A DNA stretch of 64,000 nt from Siphonodentalium dalli (Eukaryota > Mollusca > Scaphopoda > Gadilida > Siphonodentaliidae), in contig CP136067.1 of assembly GCA_032622095.1 (NCBI GenBank), positions 51,499,899 to 51,563,898 of the forward strand, given 5' to 3'. This document shows, in pieces, positions 20,501-32,532 of this stretch. The position numbers and the translations under genes were made by a program. Under the pieces are notes generated by a model. The model did no database searches. It was not told the DNA's origin and was given only the letters and a program-made list of their open reading frames with translations. Numbering within the stretch: the stretch's first letter is position 1; each line of letters begins with the position of its first letter.

Positions 20501-23500
20501 CATTCCTAAATCGCCCAACCCCCCTTCCCCTGAAAAAAATTCAAGTGGGAGATAACAATGCTGGGCCACTGGCAATAATCTGACTTATCGCTTACCAGCA
20601 ATCAGTGGGTCTTAATTGATAACCAAACTGAGACAATACCTGCCCATTGCCTCTGTCATCTATGCACATCACGCCAGGCATGAAAATAGTAAATGCATAT
20701 AAATTAATTAAATTAAACATGAGGCGATGTTGTTTTCATATGAGTAGATAAGATATAATTGATTAAATTCCATGTGAAAGGAGGATACAAGTGGATCTGA
20801 ATGAAGGGCTTTGAAAGACAGAGATGAATGTATAACTAACATATTTATTAAATTAAAGATTAAGCAACATTAATGAACAATGAAACATTAGCAAGGTATT
20901 AATACTCTGCATTGTAACTTAAAACTTCAGGAATAGAAAAACTAGAACAGTATGTATGCATGGCTTTAAAATTAATCAACCAGAAGTGGAACAATATATT
21001 ATTGTTGAAAAATAATAGGAACTTTCCAGAATTCATGAAATAATAAACTCAAAAAGCTGTATGACATCTTCAAAAGAAACATATAAAAAATTGCTTCAAT
21101 GGATAACAAATGTTGAAATCCTAGAAATTTGAGGTTTAATCTGCGAGGAAAGTTTTGATAAGGCTCACTTTGTGTTGTACTGAGGTTCATAAGTAAATAG
21201 TATAAGATCTTTGAAATATTAGGTCTCTAATTTCACAAAGGTACCATAATAAACCTCTGCCACTCATACATGCTATTATAATATGGAATTGAGAAGTTCA
21301 AGTCATTGGATCTAAACCTTGCTAATATTTAATAGGCAACAATAAAATGATTAACACAAAAACTGGTTAGCACGATTTGATAGCAGACAAAAACTTTGAA
21401 TATGAAATTACATATATCATGTATATTCAGTGATGGGAACTTATATCTAAATTGTAATTCACTCAGTCAGCCATCTGGCAGACAAATCCAATTTTGTCAG
21501 TTACCTAGGTGAGAATATGTGGCATAACCAGAGGAGGTGAATTTTTTCCAGACGCGTATGGGACCAACATTTTTGTTTTCCGGTAACTCAAAAAATTTCT
21601 GCAAGATTTTTTTAATGTTTTTGCAATGAGTTTGGCTTATAACAACTTAGAATAAGAGAAATAATGTAATTCTAACTGCTAAACTAACTTCAGGCAGCTA
21701 TCGTGTTGTATTTTGTTGCAAATTTTGAAAATCCAAGACGGCCACTGGCAGCCATTTTTTTTTGGCCGTATGACCCCCAAAATGACTTGTTCCTATTTAC
21801 ATGTCAATATAAACATCCATGACAAGTAGTATGCACAAAAATTCATATACAGCTGTTTACAGTGAATTTCCCACGCAAATCTCTGTGTTAGTGTTAAAAG
21901 GGGGTAGGTGTCCAAAAATGGTCGGGAAAAAATGCCGAAAAAGGGAAAATCTTTTAGATGCAGGGGGTGGGTGGGCACAATTTGTAATAGTCAAAGAACA
22001 AAATTAGCATACGAGCCTGAAATTTTTTTCGACACCCCCCCCCCCCCACCACCACTGGCGAAAAAAGACAAAATTATGGAAGCGGGGGTGGGTCAACCAC
22101 ATCAAGGGTCAAACGACATAACATCATTTTACGCTACTTACAGCCCTGTTCACAGATGAAAAATATTAATCCCATAAGGCAAATTCCACCGGCAGTTCCG
22201 AGGGAACTACATGTAAAAAGCAGGAAACTTATATTGAATCGCACATCGGCTTGATTCCATTATTAAGGGTGGGAAACTTTCAAAGGACATGTCAGTAGTT
22301 TAATACCTTGGGGCAACTTGCACAAAACTAACATTTGTTAATATAAATTATTCATGTCCCATGTTAAACCAAGTGGGATATGAATTTGAATTCCTTTGGA
22401 TTGCTTGTTTTATTTCTATTTTAACAATATATAACTTAATTCCATCCATGAAACCTATTCTATAATAATGAAATGCAATAGGTGTCTCTGGCTGATAATG
22501 AAAATTATTTCATTTAATTCACGCCAATAAATACTTCGAAGAGTCTTATTTATGAAGAACTATATCTTTACACTGGTAACCAATGCATAGCTATGTGAAA
22601 TATCATTGTAGGCTTTAGGCCAAAACAAATTGAATGCGTGTTTCCCGTAACCCGACCGACGGCACAAATTCATTTTATTGGTTTAAAAAAAAATCAATCC
22701 ATAAACCGACCGCATTAACCAAACTGTGTACGCGTGGTTCCATCTTATCTGATTCAACTCGAGAGATAAATGATATCTTTGATATATTTATATATTTTTC
22801 GGAAAGCCACATCATCACTCTTCAAACGGAAAGTCAAATTACGACCGGACGCTTTACCGGAAGATCAAGATTTATCATCCCTCTACACTGACTGGAAGCA
22901 TGTGTTTGTATTGATATGGAGTATTTATAACATGGATGTTTTCAGAAATTCGAACGCGGGAACAAGTTCTTTTCAATGATGGCAGTCGCACATGGGTCGA
23001 TTCCCATGTGCATAATTCATGACTGCTGTGGGAAAAAACCCCCATTTTAAAGATAATAGAAATCAAAGCAATTAACAATGTAATAGCTGATGCTCACAGA
23101 GCCGACACCAGGTCCAAGATGAAGGGCAGTCGTTGGGGCCATTGATACCTGTGCCCATTGTGCATGTCCCAATGGGGACGTAAAAACATCTCTGAAAAAC
23201 CATTACAGGACAGTTTTCCCCCTATTTGTATTAATTGTTTCCATGCATTGCAAGGCAGTGCCCGTTTCAGGTTCATTAAAGTAATGTCTACTGTTATCTG
23301 TTCTATATGTTTCCCCTCAATTTGTTGGTTGCTCTGGGTCATTGTGTTTGATGGTGGTTAGTCATGGCTCACAGAGACCATACAAAAAGAAAATGAAAAG
23401 CCTACCGCCCGCCCCTATTTTATGGGGGCTCGTTTAATATGGAAAACATGCATTCAATTTGTTTTGGCCTTATAGAAGCTGCTGTTAGTTTCACATCCCA

Positions 23501-23893
23501 TGTATTGATTAAAGTATGTTTTTTAAAAGTTTTTGGATCAAGTAATAAATAGTATCTATAACTTGTCCCCAGTTAAAAGCGAAATGTATAAAACTCCAGT
23601 TAAGTATGTCTGGACTCGTTTGTAAATTTCGTTAAACTGGGGACTCATAGTAGATTCTGTATATTTGGAGTGGGGCACAATTTTCATGAGAGTGATATTG
23701 ATTATTTGAAATGTCTTTTGCATGATATTTTGGTCGGTGAATTAAAATGGGGATAAACACGCTATATGGTATGATTTTGGGACATAGATCATTATATATA
23801 ATCCAATTAAAATATCTGTTTTACCAAGGTCGCCAGTAAAACTATATTATCCGTCATCAAAACCCACTCATCAACGTCACACCAGACAGCTTG
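20501..23893. other. about 3.4 kb without a recognised gene
   Basis: AT-rich, with only short frames. Features: a C run at about 22036-22048; GTTTCCCGTAACCCGACCGAC at about 22641, a word shared with about 30118 and so a dispersed repeat. Nothing else is supported. Confidence 0.5.
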
Positions 23894-23899
23894 TTTATT
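23894..23899 (-). terminator. possible polyadenylation signal AATAAA
   Basis: AATAAA on the minus strand, about 56 bases downstream of the proposed stop codon at 23955-23957. Confidence 0.4.
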
Positions 23900-23954
23900 C
23901 CCTAATTCAAGTACCACTAATTTCGTGTCTGAATCTCCAGTTCGAGTTTGATTC

Positions 23955-23969
23955 TTATTGTGCCATCTC
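23955..23969 (-). CDS. DUF4806-like gene, possible last coding exon
   Basis: The minus strand has a good acceptor (TTTTGATTTTTCCAG) ending at 23970. Exon 26613-26743 ends on a codon boundary, so joining in phase gives Glu-Met-Ala-Gln and then TAA at 23955-23957. An alternative phase would stay open for 54 codons to 23807 but does not fit that upstream exon. An AATAAA follows at 23894. The link over 2.6 kb of intron is inference. Confidence 0.4.
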   Translation of the reverse strand, partial: EMAQ

Positions 23970-24282
23970 CTGGAAAAATCAAAACAATAATTTTAAGACA
24001 CATAATCAGGCATACAATTGTCACAATTTATGGTTGAAAATGATAATTTTAGTGAAAAAATATATTATTCACAGGATACATCACTGCCATATTAAAACTG
24101 ATATCAGAAGGATATTCAAGAAAATTATCTTTAAATTTCAAGTTGGGGGCAATTTCGCTAAGATAAACATTTTCCATAGATATAACAGTCATGGTTGGCA
24201 TGTTTGATATTTTCACTCCGTTGATGACTGATATCCAGTTCGAATTGAGATCTGATGGCATATACTATGTACACTCCAAATT

Positions 24283-24536
24283 CAAGCCTTGAAATAGGGT
24301 GTCTGTCATTTGCAGAATGAGGTCCCCAGAGGGAGAATTTGGTGATGCTACCTCGCATAGCGGGCTAGCATCACCAAATTCACCCTCTGGGGACCTCATT
24401 CTGCTTACACCTCAGCAGAATGAGGTTCCCAGAGGGTGAATTTGGTGATGCTAGCCCGCTATGCAGGGAAGCATTACTAAATTCACCCTCTGGGGACCTC
24501 ATTCTGCAAATGACAGACACCCTATTTCAAGGCTTG
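24283..24536. mobile_element. four-arm palindromic element, copy 1
   Basis: Outer inverted repeats are CAAGCCTTGAAATAGGGTG and its mirror, CACCCTATTTCAAGGCTTG. Between them the unit CAGAATGAGGTCCCCAGAGGG...TTGGTGATGCTAGC occurs four times in alternating orientation around a TTACACCTCAG centre. Single strands could fold into two hairpins side by side or one long hairpin. No coding. Lies in the proposed last intron of the DUF4806-like gene. Confidence 0.92.
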
Positions 24537-24969
24537 TTCAAATTACCATCGAACAGGGAGTATCACCAATTCTATTTCCATCAATATGGAAATCCCAAGC
24601 TCTGATTGACTCGCGTAAAAAATCGAGCACTACCAAATATAGATACTGATGAGTTAAGTCAGAGATAATAATGTCGGGAAATAACCTAACAACATGCGTA
24701 TGGGACTATGGGTGTTAATATTCTATCTCTACTGCTACAGAAACATTGTTTCTATTACCGGAACTTTGTCCAATATTTCAGTATGTCAACTTGTGAGTCA
24801 TAATCAATTCTTATTATACTTAGTGAAGCGTTTGTTTTGACATGCTAATCAGTTATCGACAGTGTTTTTTTGATGAAAAGGATAAAATCAGTTTGGAATC
24901 ATACCGGTATTGGATGTCGGTCAGTGTAAATTTTATGTCTATATCACAAAATGTGTTGCAGATGCTTAA

Positions 24970-25583
24970 AGGTACTCAATCCGATTCGATGGTCTCCATG
25001 TAATCAGATTCCAACAATTGCCCAAAAAGCTAACCGCAGTCAACTATAGTATAAAATTGCCCGAAACATGTTATTTATCAACATGTTCAACAAAATTAGG
25101 CCTTATTATTAACACAATGTCTCTTGATTTTAGAGTTTCCTATCTTATCCGCAATTTGGTGCGAGACCCAAGGCTTGAAATAGTGTGTCTGTCGTTTGCA
25201 GAATGAGGTTCCCAGAGGGTGAATTTAGTAACACCCTCTGTGAACCTCATTCTGCTTACACCTGAGCAGAATGAGGTTCACAGAGGGTGAATTTGGTGAT
25301 GCTAGCCTGCTATGCGGGGTAGCATCACTAAATTCACCCTCTGGGAACCTCATTCTGCAAACGACAGACACACTATTTCAAGGCTTGCCGAGACCATCGG
25401 CTTGTTAACTTTTTACTGGGCCACTAATAAGTCTTCATGGTGAAAAAAATATAGTTTAAAAAAAATCAATATCTAATAACTAATAAGGATTGATCGGTGG
25501 GCTCCTTGACTCGAATCAAATATTTTTTACCCCCGAATCCAAATAAGTAGCAATAGAAGGGCGCTTAATCATATTATGCATCT
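24970..25583. mobile_element. AGGTACTC-family TTAA element, copy 1 (interrupted)
   Basis: TTAA (24966-24969) then AGGTACTCAATCCGATTCGAT at the left. The right end is decayed (TTATGCATC) and followed by TTAA at 25584-25587. The interior matches copy 2 at 26181 but is split by the palindromic element at 25169-25388. Conserved near the right end: GACTCGAATCAAATATTTTTTACCCCC. Confidence 0.8.
25169..25388. mobile_element. four-arm palindromic element, copy 2, nested
   Basis: Same architecture as 24283-24536, with ends CAAGGCTTGAAATAG and CTATTTCAAGGCTTG; one arm is partly deleted. Flanked by CGAGACC at 25162-25168 and 25389-25395, a 7-bp target duplication. It lies inside the AGGTACTC element, so it inserted later. 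Confidence 0.9.
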
Positions 25584-25588
25584 TTAAG

Positions 25589-26176
25589 GTGTGAATATTT
25601 TTTTTTGGATAAGATATATGTATACTAGGTATAACTATAGCATCCAGTATTTGATGGAATAAAGAAGCATGGTTACATTACTGTGAGTTTACTTGACCTA
25701 ATTTGATAAAATTGGATCAGAAACATCTTCATAGGAAACTATATACCGGTACAGGTGAGCCTACATAACTGATAAAAATGATCAAACTGGTAAAGGATGT
25801 GCCAAAAGTAAGGAATGTGCGCAAAAAAGAACTCATGTGTTGTATCGACAGAGCATAAACTAATGCTCTGAAGAATGCAATAAAGATGTTTGTGAACAAC
25901 TGTCTTCTGAATATGCAAAAACTAATAATAACGCGTACGACTTTCATTGATTCAAGAAAAAAGCTGTTTTACTATGATTTCTTGAAGCAGTATTTGAGAA
26001 ACCTTAAGTGGGCATGTTTATTTGTGGGTGTACGGTCAGCACCATGTGCGATCAAATCAGCTGAATCTAAGAACTAGATACCATAAAGGTGAACATTAGT
26101 GATTCTAGTCAAATTACGCAGAACTAGACAGGTAAATCAAGAATGTATTGTTCGAATATAAAATTTTGAAACCAGA
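25589..26176. other. intron sequence; unassigned + strand frame
   Basis: A + strand frame runs through about 25780-26076 with one break (segments KDVPKVRNVRKKELMCC and LIITRTTFIDSRKKLFYYDF). I do not recognise it. It may be chance or a decayed element ORF. Confidence 0.3.
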
Positions 26177-26180
26177 TTAA

Positions 26181-26547
26181 AGGTACATAATCCAATCTGA
26201 TGGTCCCCATATCATCAGATTCCTACAACATTTCTTCAAAAGACACTATAGTTATCAGAATAGATTAATTACAAAGAAATAATGCTAACCACTGTCAACA
26301 ATAGCATACAATTTCCCAAAACATTTTGTTCAACACAATTTGGAATTGAGAGTATGTTGGTCAGTTTATCAATTATTTGCTGGTCCGTCCATACTCTAGG
26401 TAGTGAAAAATAACATAATTCAAAAAATTATATCTGATAACTCTGAGCTTTGACAGGTGGGTTCCTCGACTCTAATCAAATATTGTTTACCCCGGAAGTC
26501 TAAGAAATGGTAATTTTGAGCGTTAATTTAATTAGGATTATGTATCT
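26181..26547. mobile_element. AGGTACTC-family TTAA element, copy 2
   Basis: TTAA 26177-26180 and 26548-26551. Ends AGGTACATAATCCAATCTG and AATTAGGATTATGTATCT. Uninterrupted version of the element at 24970. Confidence 0.85.
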
Positions 26548-26612
26548 TTAAATGAAACTATGAATTTAAGGCATATGGGAGTAGGACCTCAGCAGTCAGA
26601 TGTAATACATAC

Positions 26613-26743
26613 CTGGTGAGCTTTCTTTTCATTTGCTCTTCTGATTCGCCCACCAAGCCTGTCTGCAGCTCCTCTTAGCCACCGCCCTCCAAAATCGATA
26701 AAATATTTCTCTGTCTTCGTATTGCTTCTCTGTTTAGCACTGC
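26613..26743 (-). CDS. DUF4806-like gene, exon with WLRGAADRLGGRIRR
   Basis: On the minus strand this 131-nt stretch sits between an acceptor (TTTTATTAACTTCAG) and a donor (CACCAG/GTATGT). It reads SAKQRSNTKTEKYFIDF, then GGRWLRGAADRLGGRIRRA and NEKKAHQ. The WLR.A.DR.GGR.RR stretch resembles the basic carboxy end of DUF4806-type proteins. The exon ends on a codon boundary. Its start phase does not cleanly fit exon 29150-29280 unless the alternative acceptor GCAG three bases on is used or a further small exon exists. Codon content and splice sites look intact. Function of the family is unknown. Confidence 0.65.
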
Positions 26744-27010
26744 CTGAAGTTAATAAAATTAAAATTAAGAACAAAACATATATTAAATATATATTCAGGG
26801 ATCCAGTTAATATCTTGTGGATATTGAATTTCGTTTTATGATTTAATGGGACATAAAACTATTAAAGTTACCATTTCAATATAAACAAAATAACAGTTCA
26901 AATTTCACATACAGGTAAGGGATTTAACAAATGGTCAGTGGAATAAAGCCAGCTGTGATACAAAATTAAATGGTTTGTTACTGTTACAACTAAAGATCTG
27001 TTACCCTTAA

Positions 27011-27556
27011 AGGTACCGTACTCAATCCGATCAGAGGGTCCCCATCTCAACAGATTTCAACAACAACAATCCGATCAGAGGGTCCTATATTACTATTTCT
27101 TTGGCTTTGGGGGTAAAAAATATTTGATCCGAGTCGAGGAACCAATCAAACAAAGCCCTATATTACTATTTCTTTGGCTTTGGGGGTAAAAAATATTTGA
27201 TTCGAGTCGAGGAACCCATCAAACAAAGCTCGGAGTTATTAGATATTGATTTTTGAAATTTGTTATTTTCGAGATGAGTACTAATAATTGCCCTTAACGT
27301 CGTAATCTGCTCGAGATGTGTACACCAAAACACTATTCAAACAGGCAAGGATGGATAACTCTAAAATCAAGTGGTAATAATTACACAGTTTTGACTGTGT
27401 TCTGGGCCAGAAAGAATAGAAATAACGAAACTTCAACTATCGATATCTGATCACCCTGAGCGTTGATTGGTAGGTTCCTCGACTCGAATCAATTATGTTT
27501 TACCCCCAAAGCCAAAGATATAGTAATATAGGACCCTCTGATCAGATTGAGTACCT
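27011..27556. mobile_element. AGGTACTC-family TTAA element, copy 3
   Basis: TTAA 27007-27010 and 27557-27560. Long inverted arms of about 85 bp (GATCAGAGGGTCC..., GACTCGAATCAA, TTTACCCCCAAAGCCAAAG and mirrors). The left arm carries a tandem duplication of about 78 bp (TATTACTATTTCTTTGGC at about 27089 and 27162). Confidence 0.88.
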
Positions 27557-27560
27557 TTAA

Positions 27561-29149
27561 TGCATCTTGCACACTCCATAACAGATATATATATACATTA
27601 GTACATTACTGGGAGGTTCAATGCGATTCAGAAAACTTCCAGAATTTGGTAAGACTAACAATATATGTAGTACCATTTTTTTTAAAATTATTGTGGTCTC
27701 AATTATAAATACATGGAATCAAAACAAGGTCGAAAGAAGTCAACATGGCTATTTTGACATTTTAACTATGATTAGTCAAGATTTTCATTTTGAGCATCAA
27801 TTAATAGTTTATTAAGGGATGAACTGATAGGAATGGTTAATGGCCCTAGGGCTGTTATTCATTCCTGGAGGGCAGATAATAAACCATCACGCCTGACAAA
27901 ATCATGTTATTACTAGTATTACCACTCCGTCCTCACATTATCGGTGGCTTAACCAGAAAAGGGGGGCTGTTTGAAAACATAGGTTCATTAATGCCCGCTT
28001 CTGGTCAACACAGCCTCAAAATTATGGAATCTTACTGGGCAGATAAAATACAGTTAATCCAGTAGAGAATGCCCTCTAAATTGATAATAAAATAACAATA
28101 ATAAGATTTGAGGGCATTATTAGCAGTCGGACAGAACTTATTAACAGCTGCACATCCTTTTAGAAGCCAGAAACAACATAGAGGAACCCTATTGCCCAAC
28201 AAAATGTTACATATTATTACCACTCCTGTACTGCGAGTGACACAACCAAATAATAGTCATGTTTAATACATGATACTTGTTCCTGAAACATTCCTCAAAT
28301 ATTCCAAAATTATTTGATCAATTGTTTACAAACAAAAAATTAAGTTTGATCCATACATTTTGGGGAGATAATTACAGTTAAGTTTTAAGATTGTGACATC
28401 ATTGACATCAAGTGAATGGCAGTTATTTCATTACTGGCTGGGTATTAAAATACTGTATCATACCAGTTAATGGATGCCTAGACCACATCAGCTTGGGATA
28501 TCGGTTTGGTTAATACTGTTTTTAGACTCTTCTATGACAGACTTTCAGTGAACAGATGTACTATGTATATTGACACATGTTCACAAGCACCCAGGAATGC
28601 TACGAATCATTTAACAATGTTGGTGATTAATCTGTCTTCAAAACGATATATAAATATACCTACCATGATAAAAAGATAATGCGATTATACGAGCGTTTAA
28701 TATATTGAAAACAGATATCTTCTGATAGCACGAAAAATCAAAATTTTCTGGAAAATACATTGTTGTTTACAAATTTTATTACTTTGACATTCAACGCACC
28801 TCTAATATATGCATGTTTGATATCATCATGGTTGGGAGAGGCTCTTCATATACGCAAAGCGTCTATTTGATCTAATACAATGACATTCATGCATACAAAG
28901 TCCAACCTTCAATGCTGGGCATACAGTATATTATAGAAGGTTAACAGGACAAGACACATTCCAAAACAGAATCAATCCAACCGATATCCAAAACAGAATC
29001 AACCCAACCAATATCCCAAGCTGGTGTGGACAGAGAATCTACTGTAAAGTGATAATAATGAGGATTAAACAGAAGGTCAATAATTCAATGATATAGATGT
29101 TAGATACTAACTCAACATGCACTGTATGATCTTTGGAAAAATTTAGAAC
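27561..29149. other. intron of the DUF4806-like gene; no feature recognised
   Basis: AT-rich; no convincing exon or repeat. Exon phases suggest a small exon may be hidden here, but I cannot place it. Confidence 0.4.
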
Positions 29150-29280
29150 GCCTTCTTTTTTGATGCCCCATTGCCAGACCAATTAAACATCAATCCCAGA
29201 TTATTGTGTAATGCTTTTGCCATTATGTTGTAGACAATCCAGCGGTCATCTGTCCCGCCGTTCGCATTCAATTGAGATGC
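29150..29280 (-). CDS. DUF4806-like gene, exon with FNWSGNGASKKKAF core
   Basis: After a strong acceptor (CTATTTTTTTCCAG) the minus strand reads ASQLNANGGTDDRWIVYNI, then MAKALHNNLGLMFNWSGNG and ASKKKAF, followed by TAA at once. In DUF4806-type proteins a block 'L...GG....R.I...+...LA..+NW.G.G.KKAF' is the core of the domain, which this matches well by eye. The true donor must lie at or before the TAA. The only GT nearby (GC/GTTCTA, end at 29150) is a weak donor, so the exon edge is uncertain, or the gene has an early stop. Start phase does not match exon 31013-31164, implying a missing exon between them. Confidence 0.7.
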
Positions 29281-31012
29281 CTGGAAAAAAATAGTTTGTG
29301 AATACCATTAATACCCTCTTCAGTGGTGGAATTAAAGAAATATAATATATATCGCTTAATCATAGCTGATTTTATTTTTAACATTTGACCTTTGATCAAA
29401 CGTTTATGTAGGAAAGAAATGTTACCATCAAATTAAACTGCTTTTTATATTTTTGTGAGGTTAATCAATTTACTTCTAAATGTGGCTATTTTATTCAAGA
29501 AAGGACAGAGATGAATCAGAATTTTTTTCATAAAAGAGATATTTGAAAGCTATTAATTAGTGGCATCATCTTGTTCACATGCAATAGTGCTGACATCTTG
29601 TTTCCAAACATTGTTTCTGTGACATACCGGTAGATATCTAAATAGTAGACTAAACTATTCACACATGATATTTCAATTCTTGGTGAACATTTACCCAGAC
29701 TATTTCTAACAGATACACTAGTATAAATGGCAGGAAACCCCATTCAGTACATTAAGGTTGTATTATGTCAGTGTCATACAATTGCATACCGACCACAAGT
29801 GAAAAAAGTGAATCAACGCATTCGATAAACTAACACACTAGCGCTATGTACTGCGTCTGTCACGTGCCTAATTTTGTAACTATAAAAGCACATAAATTTA
29901 ATAACAAAGATTCTAAAGATGCATCCAGGGTTTTAAATATTTCTTTTTATTCAATAGCAGGTTCCTAACTGGAAAATAATGAGATTTTAATTTTCAACAG
30001 ATCAATTAGCCCTTCAAATGCTCATTGTTTCTTCATGTGTGTGTGCATGCATTCATCTGACAATGGTTTCTGGATGATAGCTTTAATTTGGGTTAGGCCT
30101 AAACAAAAAAGACGTTTGTTTCCGCCAACCCGACCGACCCTATTTTAAACCCCCGACCCTAAACTTTTTATTGCCATTGCCACAAAAAAATTGGACCAAA
30201 ATTTGTTTAGGTCCTAATTCATATCATAACAAGATCAAAACATATACATATATTGACATAAGAAATTTTAGTTTCCAAAAAGATATAAGTTTAACAGTTG
30301 GAATCATACTGTAAAGTATGTTTGGCTTTATCTAGCTTTCATCTGTGAAAACTTCAAATAGTTTCAGTTCAGGTGTGTTATGATTCAGCCTTCAGACTTC
30401 AGTATTTCAATCAAATGCAGTACATGAACATTAACAATTTGATCGAATCAACCTGGTTATCAGGTGGGATCTCATAATACCAAATGAAAAATTAACATAG
30501 AGATTAGTACTATAAATAGTAAATACTAACTAAATAGACATTGTTACATGTAGTATATTATGTATGTGACTATGTGTCTCACTTGAATTTTATAAAATAG
30601 CCTATTATATGAATTAGAGTGATAATGGTAAGTCTCATTTCAAGCAGGATAAGCATAATCCATTGAACCAAAAGATATCTGACAATAAGATATAAGCATT
30701 TCCAATCCATACATATATAAAAATTTCCCAAGTTATGCTTGAGAAACTTGATCAAATTGACCTCTCAGGAAAACAGCTGAGTTCAATAAATTGTTTTCAT
30801 AGTATATAAGGTATATATATACCGGTATATAAAGTTTGATCAACTTCTATTGTAAACATTACCAAATTGCAAGAACATATTTTTTGACGTTCAAATGGTT
30901 TGACATTCAAATTATACATGTTCGGGTAAATTTCAGGAATTTTAGAGGCGATTTTATTTATTTTTTCTATATTTGTACAATAATGTAACTCATCACTTAG
31001 TTGGGAACTTAC
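29281..31012. other. intron of the DUF4806-like gene
   Basis: No exon identified, although phases call for one. GTTTCCGCCAACCCGACCGAC at about 30118 is a dispersed repeat word also found at 22641. Confidence 0.4.
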
Positions 31013-31164
31013 TAATCAACATGTCTATAGCCGTTCCTGTAACAGCGGCAGTTGGTTCTATTGTTGGTTGAATCTGTCGTGATGTTCGCTCTATGGTCGG
31101 GAGAGTCACAGATTCGACGAATTGATCTTGTTCGTCATCTCCATCACTGTCAGTTATGATAGGT
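31013..31164 (-). CDS. DUF4806-like gene, acidic linker exon
   Basis: This 152-nt minus-strand exon has a good acceptor (TGTATTCTATTCCCAG) and a consensus donor (TTGATTA/GTAAGT). Its first base completes a Leu codon begun by the previous exon (CT + A), so phases agree. The product is PIITDSDGDDEQDQFVES, then VTLPTIERTSRQIQP and TIEPTAAVTGTAIDMLI: acidic, then Pro/Thr-rich. This is the usual low-complexity linker between amino-terminal and carboxy-terminal parts of such proteins. One base is left over at the end. Confidence 0.75.
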
Positions 31165-32004
31165 CTGGGAATAGAATACACCAACCATTTAATATGAATA
31201 TCAGTACACTGTGCTGCTCTTTAGTTAGGTGATCAAAACTGTTTCAATGATGCCGAGGTCAATAAACAGTTTGAACTACCTTTCTACGAGCAATGTCACA
31301 TTGCGATCATACAAAATACAACTTTGAACACGATGTTTGGGTTCCAAAAAAAAACAAAACACAGCCATATTCATGGCATGGTACAGAAAGGGCATTCCGT
31401 TTTAGTCTATTACCGATATCGAGGAAATTAAAGATGGCTTATCTCTTTGTAAACATTTGTTATATAGTTACCGGGATAAAAAATATTAGATATGAATAGG
31501 TGACCCCTGTCTGGAAATGCTTCTATCGATTAATATTGATTATATTTTGTATATTTTCTGGTATCAAAATGTGTGGTTGTTAAGCTAACGAGAGCAACAT
31601 CGGTTACTGTTAACAGAGACCAGAAATTTTATTGTGCAATTTTGTCACAAATATATGTCTATTAGACACATTATCGCTTATAACTATGGAATAAAACAAT
31701 ACAATCAATATGGGACATTTGACATATGGAACACCCTAATGTTATCATCGCCATATGGTATTTCCTGAATGGTCTGTTCATGAAAACATTTAAATATAAA
31801 GTCTGTGATGCATGTTTTAATTTCTATCAATGCCACCATGTCATGCGACTGAATACAATTGACCTCTGATATCAAAAGTTCAAAACAAAATATTAAAGTA
31901 GCCAAGGCAGCCCTGGAAGTCGTAAATCTGACTTTGTTATGCTAGAAAATTGTTTTGGATAGTATTCAATAGCACGGTTTGGTGAAATTAATGAACCAAC
32001 TCAC

Positions 32005-32089
32005 AGTCGCTGCTTTTCATCAGTGGTAGACCCAACATCTGACTGGATCTCAGATAGCTTCCACTTTTGTTGAATTTGTTTGTAGCTCG
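32005..32089 (-). CDS. DUF4806-like gene, exon SYKQIQQKWKLSEIQSD
   Basis: This 85-nt exon lies between acceptor TTCATATTTCAG and donor CGACT/GTGAGT on the minus strand. In the phase that joins both neighbours it reads SYKQIQQKWKLSEIQSD, then VGSTTDEKQR. DUF4806-type proteins commonly have a 'Y..A..K...AE..SD' segment before an acidic linker, which this resembles. The other two phases either stop early or break the join. Confidence 0.75.
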
Positions 32090-32169
32090 CTGAAATATGA
32101 ATAAACTTAGTTTATTAACAATGTTAGACATTAATATACTGTACAAGAGCGCTATCATATTGTGCATAC

Positions 32170-32224
32170 CATATTTGAGTGTATCAGTAGGTCGGTACAG
32201 ATTTTCCAGGGTATTATGGTCCAT
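32170..32224 (-). CDS. DUF4806-like gene, exon starting MDHNTLENLYRP
   Basis: ATG at 32224-32222 (minus strand, context AATAATGG) opens MDHNTLENLYRPTDTLKY. It runs to a donor (AATATG/GTATGC) that leaves one base, which fits the two bases at the start of exon 32005-32089 (GCG, Ala). An in-frame TGA lies eight codons upstream with no AG between, so here this ATG would be the start. The coding-like piece at 32533-32655 then belongs to an alternative first exon or to a frame that has decayed. Confidence 0.55.
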
Positions 32225-32532
32225 TATTAAATTGAACCATGCATATTGTCAATGATGCAAGGTTATTAGTAAGTGTTCAACATTTCGAACGTGCACATAT
32301 AATTTAAGTGTCTCCTTCAGCAGTGATACTGTGTATACATGTACATTGTCATACGGTATAACAGCAATTTAAGATCTGCCTTGTTGACTTATACAATTAG
32401 TTATAACATTATTTCCTTGTTCAATAGCATTACCAACATATGGGGACTGTTTACTCACTTGATCGACTCAATACTCTCGCTTTGTGATTTGTCCATAATG
32501 ATTGTGGTTTGTACTGGTTTCGCAGTGCTGAT

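Noticed and set aside
23807..23969. Longer 54-codon last exon for the DUF4806-like gene (ending VKQIF)
   Set aside because: Its phase does not match the preceding exon, which ends on a codon boundary; the in-phase reading stops after four codons.
25729..26077. Possible gene on + inside the proposed intron
   Set aside because: Frame breaks once, resembles nothing I recognise, and no splice sites support it; kept only as an unassigned stretch.
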